In this document: positions 16,401 through 26,975 of the stretch, one piece after another
How positions within the stretch are numbered: the first letter of the stretch is position 1
Layout: each line of letters begins with the position of its first letter
Assembly (NCBI RefSeq): GCF_000143885.2
Contig: NC_018581.1
Location: forward strand, 434,001 to 498,000
From: Gordonia sp. KTR9
Lineage (GTDB): Bacteria; Actinomycetota; Actinomycetes; Mycobacteriales; Mycobacteriaceae
Length of the DNA: 64,000 nucleotides
Direction: 5' to 3'
Made by a program: the position numbers and the translations under genes
Notes under the pieces: model-generated
The model's database searches: none
Told to the model about the DNA's origin: nothing
What the model saw: only the letters and a program-made list of their open reading frames with translations

Positions 16401-17750
16401 TCACATGGCATGCGGGAAGACCGTCAGCATGTGCGCGCCGAACCACGAGCTACCCACCACGATGGGCACGACGACGAGGCCCGCGGCAACCGGTCGCATC
16501 CGGGCGAGCGCCATCGCCAGTGGGATCAGCAAGACGAACGCGGGTAGGAGCAGTCGCGGCCGGCTCATCATCAGCCCGCTCGACAGCACGATCTGCGCGA
16601 CGAGCAGCGAACCGTACAGCAGGACCGGCCACGGCATCCGAGACCACACCGCGACGCCCAGCATCACCAGCGTGCTCAGGACGATCCACGATGTGGCCAC
16701 CGGTGCGATCTCCGCCGAATGCACGAGCATCTCGTTGACGAAGTGGAACGCGGCCGCGCCCCAGTCGAATTGGGTGTCCCAACCGTCGGTCTGGATCCGG
16801 AACCACCCGGTCGGTGATCCGGTGTGCGCCCACACCACACTCAGGTAGGCGAGGTAGCCGAGTGGGCTGATCACGATGGCGACGATCGCGCGGACCCGCA
16901 CGCCTCTCGGCACGGCGGTCCCGCGTGCCTGCCACAGGAACACCACGGCCGCGAGCATCACGACCCCGATCAGGACCGCTGCCGTCGGCCGGCACAGCCC
17001 GCAGATCGCCGCCACGGTGCCGGCGAGGAGCCAGCGTTTCTCCAGCACCCCGACCAGCGCCCACACCGCGAGCGCACAGAACAGGGCCTCGGTGTAGGCC
17101 ATGTTCAGCACGATCGACATCGGCGTCGCCGCGAAGAGCGCCACCAGGAACAAACCGGTTCCGCGCTCGGGCGCCGGGCCGATCGGTGACCGGCGCGCCA
17201 TGAGCCGCGCGCACACCATGCCCAGGCGTGCCGCGCCGACCGCGGCCACGCACCCGAGGATCAGGTTCACCGTGACCGCGGCACCGAAGGGGCTCAGGCC
17301 CGGCAACTTCGCTATCAGACCGACCAGATACGGGTAGCCCGGAAAGAACGCGTACGCGGTGTCGGCCGTGTGCAGACCCCGTGCGTCCGTCAGGGCGTAG
17401 GGCACGCCGTCGTAGCCGTGGGTCGCGATCGCGATCATCCACTGCCCGTCCCACACCGCCAGGGAATCGCCCAGCGTGGTGCCCCGGAGGTCGGCGAACC
17501 GGGCCAGGACCAGGATGCCGACGGCCCGGATGACGAGGAAGACGACCAGTGCGTCGAGCCACCAGCGATAGCTACGGAGTCCGGCGGGCGACGAGCTCAG
17601 CGGACCGAAGAACGCGGTGGTCGCCGCCCTCAGCCGACGACCCGTCCCGGCGGACACGCCTCCGGCTGTCGCCACGTCGTCGTCGGTGCGGCGTCCGGTC
17701 CGACCATCGGCGCCGCCTCCGGTATCGCCGACGTCGGTAGGGGAGGCCAC
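16401..17750 (-). CDS. Polytopic membrane glycosyltransferase-like protein (GT-C, PIG-V-like)
   Basis: The 449-residue protein has about ten membrane helices after a 45-residue hydrophilic N-terminus. The first extracytoplasmic loop contains SLAVWDGQWMIAIATHGYDG followed by AYAFFPGYPYLVGLI. This combination (WDxxW and an FFPxYP segment) is typical of PIG-V/GPI-mannosyltransferase-2-like GT-C proteins of actinobacteria, which use polyprenyl-phosphate sugars. A role in lipoglycan or protein mannosylation is possible but not shown. It is divergent from lysC. The alternative is an uncharacterised membrane protein without transferase activity. Confidence 0.65.
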   Translation of the reverse strand: MASPTDVGDTGGGADGRTGRRTDDDVATAGGVSAGTGRRLRAATTAFFGPLSSSPAGLRSYRWWLDALVVFLVIRAVGILVLARFADLRGTTLGDSLAVWDGQWMIAIATHGYDGVPYALTDARGLHTADTAYAFFPGYPYLVGLIAKLPGLSPFGAAVTVNLILGCVAAVGAARLGMVCARLMARRSPIGPAPERGTGLFLVALFAATPMSIVLNMAYTEALFCALAVWALVGVLEKRWLLAGTVAAICGLCRPTAAVLIGVVMLAAVVFLWQARGTAVPRGVRVRAIVAIVISPLGYLAYLSVVWAHTGSPTGWFRIQTDGWDTQFDWGAAAFHFVNEMLVHSAEIAPVATSWIVLSTLVMLGVAVWSRMPWPVLLYGSLLVAQIVLSSGLMMSRPRLLLPAFVLLIPLAMALARMRPVAAGLVVVPIVVGSSWFGAHMLTVFPHAM

Positions 17751-17898
17751 GCGAGAGATCCTAGAGCGGATCGGATCGCCGCGGCCCGGACGGGGCAGAC
17801 AGAGACCAGGTCAGGGCATCCTCAGACTCCCCGGTAAGGTTGTCCCGGCAAGTTGACGTCTATCGACCGGCACTCTGGCCGGCGGGAGGTAACTCGAC

Positions 17899-20192
<2,294 letters not shown>

Positions 20193-20198
20193 AGAAGC

Positions 20199-20921
20199 TC
20201 AGCCGGGTGGCGGACCGTTCTCCTCGGAGACGGCCGCCGCCGCCTCGGTGATGATCGCTCGCATCGACGCCTCCGCGACCTCCGGGTCGCGGAGGCGTAT
20301 TGCTCTGGCCACGTCGTCGTGCAGCGCGATGGCGGCCGGGTTGGGGGTCGCCGGCATCATCCCGTGATGGGTGCGTCCGGCCAGGATCTCGTTCACCACA
20401 CCTGTGAGTGAGCGGAACATCTCGTTGCCGCTCGCCTCGAGCAGCGTTCGGTGGAAGACCTTGTCGGCCAACAGGTACGACTCCAGGTCGCCGTCGCGTC
20501 CGTGTACCGACATGTCCGACACCGCCGCCGCGAGAATGCGGCAATGATGTTCGTCGGCCCGTTCGGCCGCCAGTGCCGCCGCCACCGGTTCGAAGCCTCG
20601 CCGCAACTCCGACAGGGTCGCCAGGAACTCGGCGCGGTCGGCGCCGTCGAGGCGCCACCGGATCAGCCGGGGGTCGAACACGCTCCAGCGGACCCGCGGC
20701 TGGATGGTGATGCCGACGCGCCGTCTGGACTCGACGAGCCCCATCGACTCGAGAACTCGGATCACCTCGCGTGACACCGTCCGGGAGACGCCGTGTTCGG
20801 CGCTGATGGACTCGAGGGTCAGTACGCTCCCGGCCGGCTGTGCTCCCGAGACGATGCGTCTACCGATGGCGGCGAGGATCCCATCGTGCCGCTCGCCCGC
20901 GTTCCGTGTGCCCTGACTCAC
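20199..20921 (-). CDS. GntR/FadR-subfamily regulator of the gluconate module
   Basis: The 240-residue protein has a winged helix-turn-helix (LTLESISAEHGVSRTVSREVIRVLESMGLV, about residues 34-63). The all-helical FCD ligand domain contains LLADKVFHRTLLEASGNEMF. It is divergent from gluconokinase and the gluconate permease, so it is most likely the gluconate-responsive repressor of that pair. A TATGATCAT sequence in the 124-bp gap is a candidate operator. It ends only 7 bp from the convergent asd stop, with no hairpin in between. Confidence 0.87.
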   Translation of the reverse strand: MSQGTRNAGERHDGILAAIGRRIVSGAQPAGSVLTLESISAEHGVSRTVSREVIRVLESMGLVESRRRVGITIQPRVRWSVFDPRLIRWRLDGADRAEFLATLSELRRGFEPVAAALAAERADEHHCRILAAAVSDMSVHGRDGDLESYLLADKVFHRTLLEASGNEMFRSLTGVVNEILAGRTHHGMMPATPNPAAIALHDDVARAIRLRDPEVAEASMRAIITEAAAAVSEENGPPPG

Positions 20922-20991
20922 TGTTTCATCTTCTCATTCGTCGAGGTCTTGCTGAATCTGCGTACTTAATGACGACCGGGCTTGCAAAAGT

Positions 20992-20999
20992 ATGATCAT
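20992..20999. promoter_or_regulatory. Candidate GntR operator / -10 region of gntK
   Basis: ATGATCAT is a perfect 8-bp palindrome 46 bp before the gluconokinase start, and TATGAT within it could serve as a -10 box. It is short, so the assignment rests mainly on position between the divergent regulator and gntK. Confidence 0.35.
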
Positions 21000-21045
21000 T
21001 GAGGCAGCCTACGTGATCAGCAGCACAGTGTCGTGAGGAGTGAAC

Positions 21046-21579
21046 ATGCGATCGCCCGTAGTCGTCATGGGGGTGTCGGGGTCCGGGAAGTCGACGGTCG
21101 GAGCCGCGCTGGCACAGCGCCTGCGAGTGCCGTTCGCCGACGCCGACGACTTCCACCCCGCAGCGAACATCGCCAAGATGTCGGCGGGACAGCCGCTCGA
21201 CGACGACGATCGTCGACCCTGGCTCGAATCGATCGGCGAGTGGCTTGCCGAGCACGGCGACGGCGGGGTCATGAGCTGTTCCGCCCTCAAACGGAACTAC
21301 CGTGACCGTCTCCGCGAGCACGCGCCGACGACACTGTTCGCGCATCTGGCCGGCTCGGTCGACGTCATCGCTCGACGCCAGGCATCGCGGCCGGGGCACT
21401 TCATGCCCCCGGCGCTCCTCGCGTCGCAGTTCGAGACCCTGGAACAGCTGACCGGAGACGAACGAGGCCTGACCGTCGACGTGGACCAGAGCGTGGACGC
21501 CATCGTCGACGAGCTGGTCGCGTCCCTCCCGGACGATCCCAACTCGAACGACCCGCACCCTGACGGCGAGGAGAACTGA
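21046..21579 (+). CDS. gntK: Gluconokinase
   Basis: The 177-residue kinase has the P-loop VVMGVSGSGKSTVGAAL at the N-terminus. It also has FADADDFHPAANIAKMSAGQPLDDDDRRPWL, which is diagnostic for gluconokinase, and GGVMSCSALKRNYRDRLRE. It phosphorylates gluconate to 6-phosphogluconate for the pentose phosphate pathway. I chose the ATG at 21046 because GAGGAG ends five bases before it; a GTG at 21040 would start inside that site. The permease gene begins 3 bp after its stop. Confidence 0.95.
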   Translation: MRSPVVVMGVSGSGKSTVGAALAQRLRVPFADADDFHPAANIAKMSAGQPLDDDDRRPWLESIGEWLAEHGDGGVMSCSALKRNYRDRLREHAPTTLFAHLAGSVDVIARRQASRPGHFMPPALLASQFETLEQLTGDERGLTVDVDQSVDAIVDELVASLPDDPNSNDPHPDGEEN

Positions 21580-21581
21580 CG

Positions 21582-22976
21582 ATGTTGCCGACCACCACGA
21601 TCCTGGCCGCCGGCGCGGATCTACCCGAACCCGTTGCCCCCGGCTGGCAACTCATCGTCGCGGCGCTGGCCGGTATCGCCGTCATCGTCGTCGCGATCAC
21701 GATCGCGAAGGTCCACCCCTTCCTCGCGCTGGTTGGCGGCGGCGCGACCGTCGGCATCGTCGCGGGTGAGTCCATCCCGACCGTCCTCGAGTCGTTCACC
21801 GCCGGATTCGGCACCACCGCAGCAGGTGTCGGCATCCTGATCGCACTCGGCGCCATGTTCGCCAAACTCCTCGCGGATTCGGGCGGTGCCGACGAGATCG
21901 TCGACACGATCGTCGGTCATGCGTCACCCCGGATGCTGCCGTGGGCGATGGCCCTCGTCGGCGCCATCATCGGGCTGCCGATGTTCTTCGAGATCGGTCT
22001 CGTGCTGTTGATGCCGGTGATCTACCTGGTGGCCCGGCGCTCGGGTCTCGGTCTGATCCCGATCGGCATACCCGCGCTGGCCGGTCTCTCGGCGATGCAC
22101 GGCTTCGTCCCGCCGCACCCGGGCCCGCTCGTGGCGATCGACGCCCTCGGTGCGGACCTGGGCACGACACTCGGACTCGGTGTGCTGGTGGCCATTCCGA
22201 CCATCATCGTCTCCGGGCCCCTGTTCGGGGTGCTCGCGGGCCGGTGGGTGACGGTCGAGGCACCAACGACCTTCGACGTCGATCCGGCCGACGGTCCGAC
22301 GACGAAGCGCCCCTCGTTCGCGATCACCATGTTCAGCGTCCTGCTGCCCGTCGTGTTGATGCTGGGCAAAGCATTGGCCGAGATCTTCATCGCCGACGAG
22401 GATCAGCCCGTGCGCAAGGTCCTCGACATCCTCGGCACGCCGCTCATCGCGCTTCTGATCGCCGTCATCGTCGCGATGTTCACTCTCGGACGGGGTTCCG
22501 GCATGGACCGCGAGACGATCTCGAAGTGCACGGGCGCGGCCCTGCCCGCCATCGCGGGAATCCTGCTCATCGTCTCCGCGGGCGGCGGCTTCAAAGAGGT
22601 TCTCGTCGACACGGGGATCGGCACACTGCTGGCGGACTGGGCGACCGGCGCGAACGTCTCGGTGCTCCTGCTCGCATGGACCCTCGCGGCACTGATCCGC
22701 CTGGCAACCGGGTCGGCGACCGTTGCGACCATCACCGCGTCGTCGTTGATCCTGGGGCTGGTCGATGGGATGGGTTCGGGAGAGCTCTCACTGGTCGTAC
22801 TGGCGATCGGCGCCGGTTCGGTGTTCCTGTCCCACGTCAACGACGCCGGTTTCTGGCTGGTGAAGGAGTACTTCGGGATGACCGTCGGACAGACCTTCAA
22901 GACCTGGTCGATGATGGAGACGGTCCTCTCGGTGTCCGGACTGATCGTGGTGCTCGCCCTCGGCCTGGTCATCTGA
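21582..22976 (+). CDS. gntP: Gluconate permease (GntP family)
   Basis: The 464-residue protein has about twelve to fourteen hydrophobic segments and GntP-family motifs. These include GGADEIVDTIVGHASPRMLPWAMALVGAIIGLPMFFEIG in the first half, MHGFVPPHPGPLVAID, and RLATGSATVATITAS with VNDAGFWLVKEYFGMTVGQTFKTWSMMET at the end. It should import gluconate with protons. It is directly downstream of gluconokinase and forms a two-gene operon controlled by the divergent GntR protein. Confidence 0.94.
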   Translation: MLPTTTILAAGADLPEPVAPGWQLIVAALAGIAVIVVAITIAKVHPFLALVGGGATVGIVAGESIPTVLESFTAGFGTTAAGVGILIALGAMFAKLLADSGGADEIVDTIVGHASPRMLPWAMALVGAIIGLPMFFEIGLVLLMPVIYLVARRSGLGLIPIGIPALAGLSAMHGFVPPHPGPLVAIDALGADLGTTLGLGVLVAIPTIIVSGPLFGVLAGRWVTVEAPTTFDVDPADGPTTKRPSFAITMFSVLLPVVLMLGKALAEIFIADEDQPVRKVLDILGTPLIALLIAVIVAMFTLGRGSGMDRETISKCTGAALPAIAGILLIVSAGGGFKEVLVDTGIGTLLADWATGANVSVLLLAWTLAALIRLATGSATVATITASSLILGLVDGMGSGELSLVVLAIGAGSVFLSHVNDAGFWLVKEYFGMTVGQTFKTWSMMETVLSVSGLIVVLALGLVI

Positions 22977-23391
22977 GCGTGCGCGGCAGCGCCTGAAATC
23001 CGACCCTGACAACCGCCCTCAGGACCCAGGCCGTCGACATATCGTCGTCGAGCAGGTTGTGGAGGGTGGATTTCAGGGGCGGATTTCTGCGCGGGCTCGG
23101 ACCGACCGGCACCCCGCTGACCGACTCAGCGGTATCCCGCGGCCGTCGACGGCGCGGACGAACTCGTGGTCTCCGGGTCGGCTTGTCCCACATCGGGATC
23201 GCGGTCCGGTGGGGCTGAGGTCGAGGGCGTGGAGGGAGCCGAGGACGTTGCGGCCGACGGGCTCGACGGGGGTGTCGGGTCGTCGATCGGTGGGCCGGAG
23301 ATGTCGGCCGTTGACGGCTCAGTGGCCGGCGGCGACCCCCCGGCGACGCCAGTCACCTGACTCAAGTTACTGTGCGGTAGGTTACAGTTCC
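22977..23391. other. 415-bp gap with an inverted repeat and no convincing gene
   Basis: CCTGAAATCC plus ACCCT (22992-23007) is complementary to AGGGTGGATTTCAGG (23063-23077) with a one-base bulge, giving a 15-bp stem enclosing 55 nt. It may end the gluconate operon transcript. From 23126 to 23356 the minus strand has an open frame for 76 residues rich in Pro, Ser, Thr and Ala starting at a GTG. It lacks a ribosome site and I do not call it. The last 40 bp should hold the lipase promoter, where TACAGT at 23383-23388 is a possible -10 box. Confidence 0.4.
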
Positions 23392-24681
23392 ATGAACGGG
23401 AGGTCGGGGAGAATCGTGACTCATCGCAGCACTTCGAGACGGATCGTCGGTATCGCCGGGGCGCTGGTGGCGGCCTGCGCGGCCTCATTGATCCCGGCAG
23501 CGGTCGGTGCCGCGGCGGCGGGGAACTTCTACACCCCGCCGGCCCGGTTCGCGGCCGAGCCGGGTTCGGTCATCCGCAGCCAGCCGAGTCCGCTGCTGCT
23601 CCAGATCCCCGGAATGACCGGCCAATGGCCGGGGACGGCCCGCACGGTGATGTACACCTCGCGTCTCCAGGACGGGACACCCACCCCGGTCACCGGCACC
23701 GTCGTCGAGCCGACGGCGCCGTGGCGCGGCAAGGGTCCGCGACCGACGCTGGTCGTCGGGTCGGGGACGATCGGTCAGGGCGACCAGTGCGCTCCGTCGA
23801 AGCTGATGGGTCTGCCGCTGGGGGTCGACCTCACGAAGCCGAGCATCGGGGTGAACTACACCGCGCCGGAGATGTACTACATGCTCGTCCACGGTGTCCG
23901 TGTCTTCATCACCGACTATGTCGGCATGGGTACGCCCGGCGTGCACACCTACGTCAATCGGGCCGAATCCGGACAGGCGATGCTCGACGGTGCGCGGGCC
24001 GCGCTCGACATCTCGGGTGCGCCCGCCGATGCGCCGGTCGGCTTCGCTGGGTACTCGCAGGGTGGGGGAGCCGCGGCGTCGGCCGCAGAACTCGCCGAGA
24101 CGTATGCGCCCGAACTGAACGTCCGGGCCACCTACGCCGGCGCGCCCCCCGCCGACCTCGAGAAGGTCATCCCGGCCATCGACGGCACCACGATCGCCGG
24201 GGCGATCGGTTTCGCCATCAACGGATTGACCGAGCGATACCCGGACGTCGCCGACGTGGTGCGACGCGAGACCAACCCGACCGGCAAGGCCGCTCTGAAG
24301 CAGATCTCGACCAGCTGCATCGGCGACATCATCCCGGCGTTCGGTTTCCGCCGCGTCGAGACGTGGACCCGTACCGGGGAGACGCTGTCGGCCCTCATCG
24401 CACGGTCCCCGGGTCTGCAGGATGTGGTCCGGGACCAGCGGATCGGGCGCCTCAAGCCGAATGCGCCCGTCTTCGTCGAAGGCGGACTGCACGACGACGT
24501 GATCCCGTACGGCCAGGTCGCGCAACTCGCCGCGGACTGGCGGGCACAGGGTGCCGACGTCACCTTCGTCACCGATCCCACCCCGCCCATCCTGACGAAG
24601 TCGATCGTCAACCATGTCGTGCCCATGCTCGGCACGTTCGTTCCCGGCATGGAATTCGTCCTGACCGAGTTCCGGAAATAG
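23392..24681 (+). CDS. Secreted lipase (LIP family alpha/beta hydrolase)
   Basis: The 429-residue precursor has an N-terminal signal sequence (SRRIVGIAGALVAACAASLI, with Ala-rich cleavage near residue 43). The mature part is an alpha/beta hydrolase of the secretory lipase family: the nucleophile elbow is GYSQGGGAAA, preceded by VFITDYVGMGTPG, with an Asp in EGGLHDDVIPYGQV and a His in SIVNHVVPML late in the chain. Such actinobacterial enzymes hydrolyse triacylglycerols or other esters outside the cell. The start may instead be the GTG at 23416, which gives a shorter basic N-region. It stands alone. Confidence 0.88.
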   Translation: MNGRSGRIVTHRSTSRRIVGIAGALVAACAASLIPAAVGAAAAGNFYTPPARFAAEPGSVIRSQPSPLLLQIPGMTGQWPGTARTVMYTSRLQDGTPTPVTGTVVEPTAPWRGKGPRPTLVVGSGTIGQGDQCAPSKLMGLPLGVDLTKPSIGVNYTAPEMYYMLVHGVRVFITDYVGMGTPGVHTYVNRAESGQAMLDGARAALDISGAPADAPVGFAGYSQGGGAAASAAELAETYAPELNVRATYAGAPPADLEKVIPAIDGTTIAGAIGFAINGLTERYPDVADVVRRETNPTGKAALKQISTSCIGDIIPAFGFRRVETWTRTGETLSALIARSPGLQDVVRDQRIGRLKPNAPVFVEGGLHDDVIPYGQVAQLAADWRAQGADVTFVTDPTPPILTKSIVNHVVPMLGTFVPGMEFVLTEFRK

Positions 24682-24745
24682 GCCGGACGGTGCCGCACGG
24701 TCGTCGACGCTGGAGGCCCGCCGGGGCGAGTGGCAGGATCGGGGC

Positions 24746-25450
24746 ATGACGGATCCGCAGGACCCGACCGGTGGTGCGTCCGGCGACCCAGCCGGCCGTG
24801 ACCCAGCCGGGCCTGACCCCGACCGTGTCCCGACCCAGGCCGAGCTGGACGCCGAGGACCTGGCCGCCCTCGAACGATCCTCGCGCGATCGGGACCTGGC
24901 TGCGCTCTACCCGGCACGGCCGGGTGATCCGGGACCGCCGCCGGACGCGCTCGCGGTGCATGCGCGTCTCGCGTGGTGGGGCGCTGCCGTGATCGGGCTC
25001 GTGCTGACGATCTACGGCTTCTTCAACCTGGGGACCATCACCGACGATCTGCGTGGCCGGCTGCTCGAGGGTGTGGTCGCAGATCCGGCGAACTCCGCTC
25101 CGGAGAGCGAGGTCGACACACTCGCCGGATTCTTCCCGCCGTTCATGCTGGCGATGATCGTCGTCGTGCTGGCCATCGAGTACGCATGTCTGGTGGCCGC
25201 CGCGACCCAGCACAGCCGCCATCTCCGCAACTTCTTCCTGGCAGCCGTCGTCGTGCATCTGCTGTGCATCCCCGTAGGCGTCGACCTTCTGTTCCGGTAC
25301 CCGGACGTGTCGTCGAGCATGGTCGTCCTCAGCTACGTCCAGTTCGGCCTCCTGGTCGTCGCTGCCCTCTGCACCCTCCGGCGCCCGGTCAACCAGTGGT
25401 TGCCGGAGTCGACCCGGATGAAACCCACACGGGTGATGCGCGGACGCTAG
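24746..25450 (+). CDS. Predicted four-helix membrane protein, unknown function
   Basis: The 234-residue protein has about 75 hydrophilic N-terminal residues rich in Asp, Pro and Gly. Helices follow near residues 76-97 (WWGAAVIGLVLTIYGFFNL), 130-152 (FFPPFMLAMIVVVLAIEYACL), 160-182 and 192-211. I do not recognise a family with confidence. It has the look of the small four-helix proteins common in Gordonia and Rhodococcus. It starts 64 bp after the lipase in the same direction and could be co-transcribed. Codon use is like its neighbours. Confidence 0.75.
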   Translation: MTDPQDPTGGASGDPAGRDPAGPDPDRVPTQAELDAEDLAALERSSRDRDLAALYPARPGDPGPPPDALAVHARLAWWGAAVIGLVLTIYGFFNLGTITDDLRGRLLEGVVADPANSAPESEVDTLAGFFPPFMLAMIVVVLAIEYACLVAAATQHSRHLRNFFLAAVVVHLLCIPVGVDLLFRYPDVSSSMVVLSYVQFGLLVVAALCTLRRPVNQWLPESTRMKPTRVMRGR

Positions 25451-25666
25451 TGGTGTGCCGACGTCGCACGCCGGTGTCGTGATCATCACCCCGCGGGCGA
25501 CGGTGTCGCCGGAATGTTCCGCGGACGGGGTGGGTTGGAACAGGCGATCAGGGGCTACACCGGTTCGGCGGTCACCGTTCACGTGTGATCGCACCGCAGC
25601 CCTTGCCGCACAACGGCAGTCGGATCACGACTGCACACAGCTATGACAAGAAGGGAGTTCTTGATC

Positions 25667-26146
25667 ATGACCACCACCACCCCGATCACGAGCACACTCA
25701 CCGACGAGCAGCAGTCCGTCGCCGGAAAGGCGCTGCAGGACACTCTCGTCGACCTCATCGACCTGTCGCTCATCGCGAAGCAGGCGCACTGGAACGTGGT
25801 CGGCAAGCAGTTCCGCTCCGTGCATCTCGACCTCGATGAACTGGTCACCGTGTCCAGGGAGTTCACCGACGCGGCCGCCGAACGGGCCACCGCGATCGGC
25901 GTGAGCCCCGACGGTCGCGCCGAGACCGTCGCGAAGACCGCCCACACCAAGGGATTCGGTGAGGGATGGACCAAGGACAGCGACGTCGTCGAGGCGATCG
26001 TCGCCAATCTGAAGGCAGTGGTCGCGGGTCTCCGCGAACGAATCGGGGTCACCGAGCAGGCCGATCCGGTCACCCAGGATCTGCTGATCTCGTTCGCCTC
26101 GAAACTCGAACAGCTGCACTGGATGTGGCAGGCGCAGATCGCCTAG
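25667..26146 (+). CDS. dps: Dps-family DNA-binding/ferroxidase protein
   Basis: The 159-residue protein is a Dps-type ferritin. It contains LSLIAKQAHWNVVGKQFRSVHLDLDELV, whose His, Asp and Glu residues form the intersubunit ferroxidase site, and ends FASKLEQLHWMWQAQI. It should assemble a 12-mer that oxidises and stores iron with peroxide and protects DNA in stress. I chose the ATG at 25667 because AAGGGAG lies ten bases upstream; an ATG at 25643 would put that site inside the gene. A strong bidirectional terminator follows. Confidence 0.92.
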   Translation: MTTTTPITSTLTDEQQSVAGKALQDTLVDLIDLSLIAKQAHWNVVGKQFRSVHLDLDELVTVSREFTDAAAERATAIGVSPDGRAETVAKTAHTKGFGEGWTKDSDVVEAIVANLKAVVAGLRERIGVTEQADPVTQDLLISFASKLEQLHWMWQAQIA

Positions 26147-26170
26147 CGAGAACGCCTGACCCTCTCACAG

Positions 26171-26212
26171 CAACGAACCCCCGCCGAGCTCCGGCCCGGC
26201 GGGGGTTCGTTG
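26171..26212. terminator. Bidirectional terminator after dps
   Basis: CAACGAACCCCCGCCG and its exact complement form a 16-bp stem with a 10-nt loop, between convergent dps and the membrane-protein gene. Confidence 0.87.
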
Positions 26213-26229
26213 TGTCTCGGATGGCTCGG

Positions 26230-26769
26230 TCAGTCGACGGACCGCGCGGAGACCCCGGCGTCGGGGTCCGGCACCTCCGACGCCGGACCGTCCGGGTCCG
26301 GTTCGGTGTCCTCGGTGGCGTAGGAGTCGCTGAAGGACACCCTCGGGGTGGTCGCCGAGTGGTACAGCGCGATTCCCGTGTACACCAGGGTCGCCACGGC
26401 GAACATCCCGGTGGCCACGATGGCCGCGACATGCACGACGGTCGCGAAGGCGCCGTCGAGTGGACCAACCGCCAACGCCCCGGCTCCGGCGAGCACCGCG
26501 CCGAGCAGCGCCCACGCGGCACTGCGAATCCACGGTGCGACCACCGAGGCGTAGAAGAGCCGTTGGTAGATGGTCAGTGAGAACTCGTCGACCGCGGCCA
26601 GCCGTACCTCGTCGTCGCCCGCGAGGTCGCGCAGTTCCCGGGCCAGCTGGGTCTGGCGTTGCAGGGTCGTCGATTCCCGTTCCCGGTATCGCACGAACCC
26701 GACGACGCCGAACGCCGTAGCCAAGAGTCCCAACCCGACCATCACACCCCGGTAGTCCACGGCGTTCAC
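26230..26769 (-). CDS. Membrane protein of unknown function
   Basis: The 179-residue protein begins at a GTG (VNAVDYRGVMVGLG) followed by a membrane helix. An amphipathic charged segment follows (RYRERESTTLQRQTQLARELRDLAGDDEV), then two or three helices near residues 78-100 and 105-140 and an acidic C-terminal tail. A start at 26808 is open but would add polar residues without a ribosome site. I recognise no domain. It is divergent from the secreted-protein gene at 26976. It is probably an envelope protein. Confidence 0.65.
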   Translation of the reverse strand: MNAVDYRGVMVGLGLLATAFGVVGFVRYRERESTTLQRQTQLARELRDLAGDDEVRLAAVDEFSLTIYQRLFYASVVAPWIRSAAWALLGAVLAGAGALAVGPLDGAFATVVHVAAIVATGMFAVATLVYTGIALYHSATTPRVSFSDSYATEDTEPDPDGPASEVPDPDAGVSARSVD

Positions 26770-26975
26770 GCTACAACTAGAACCTGTTGCAGTCGTGAAG
26801 CGGGTCACAGGGTGCCCTCGTCGTGGCCGGTCACGGCCTTGCCCCCGCCGACGGTCGGGCCCGGGGTGCGGGCGCTGCTAGGTTGGGCGACCGTCTGTGC
26901 CGGAACGGAGCCGACCGGGAAGAGCCCGGCGCCGTCGGCGCGAGAGGTTCGATGACGAACGGGAGGGATGTGCGG

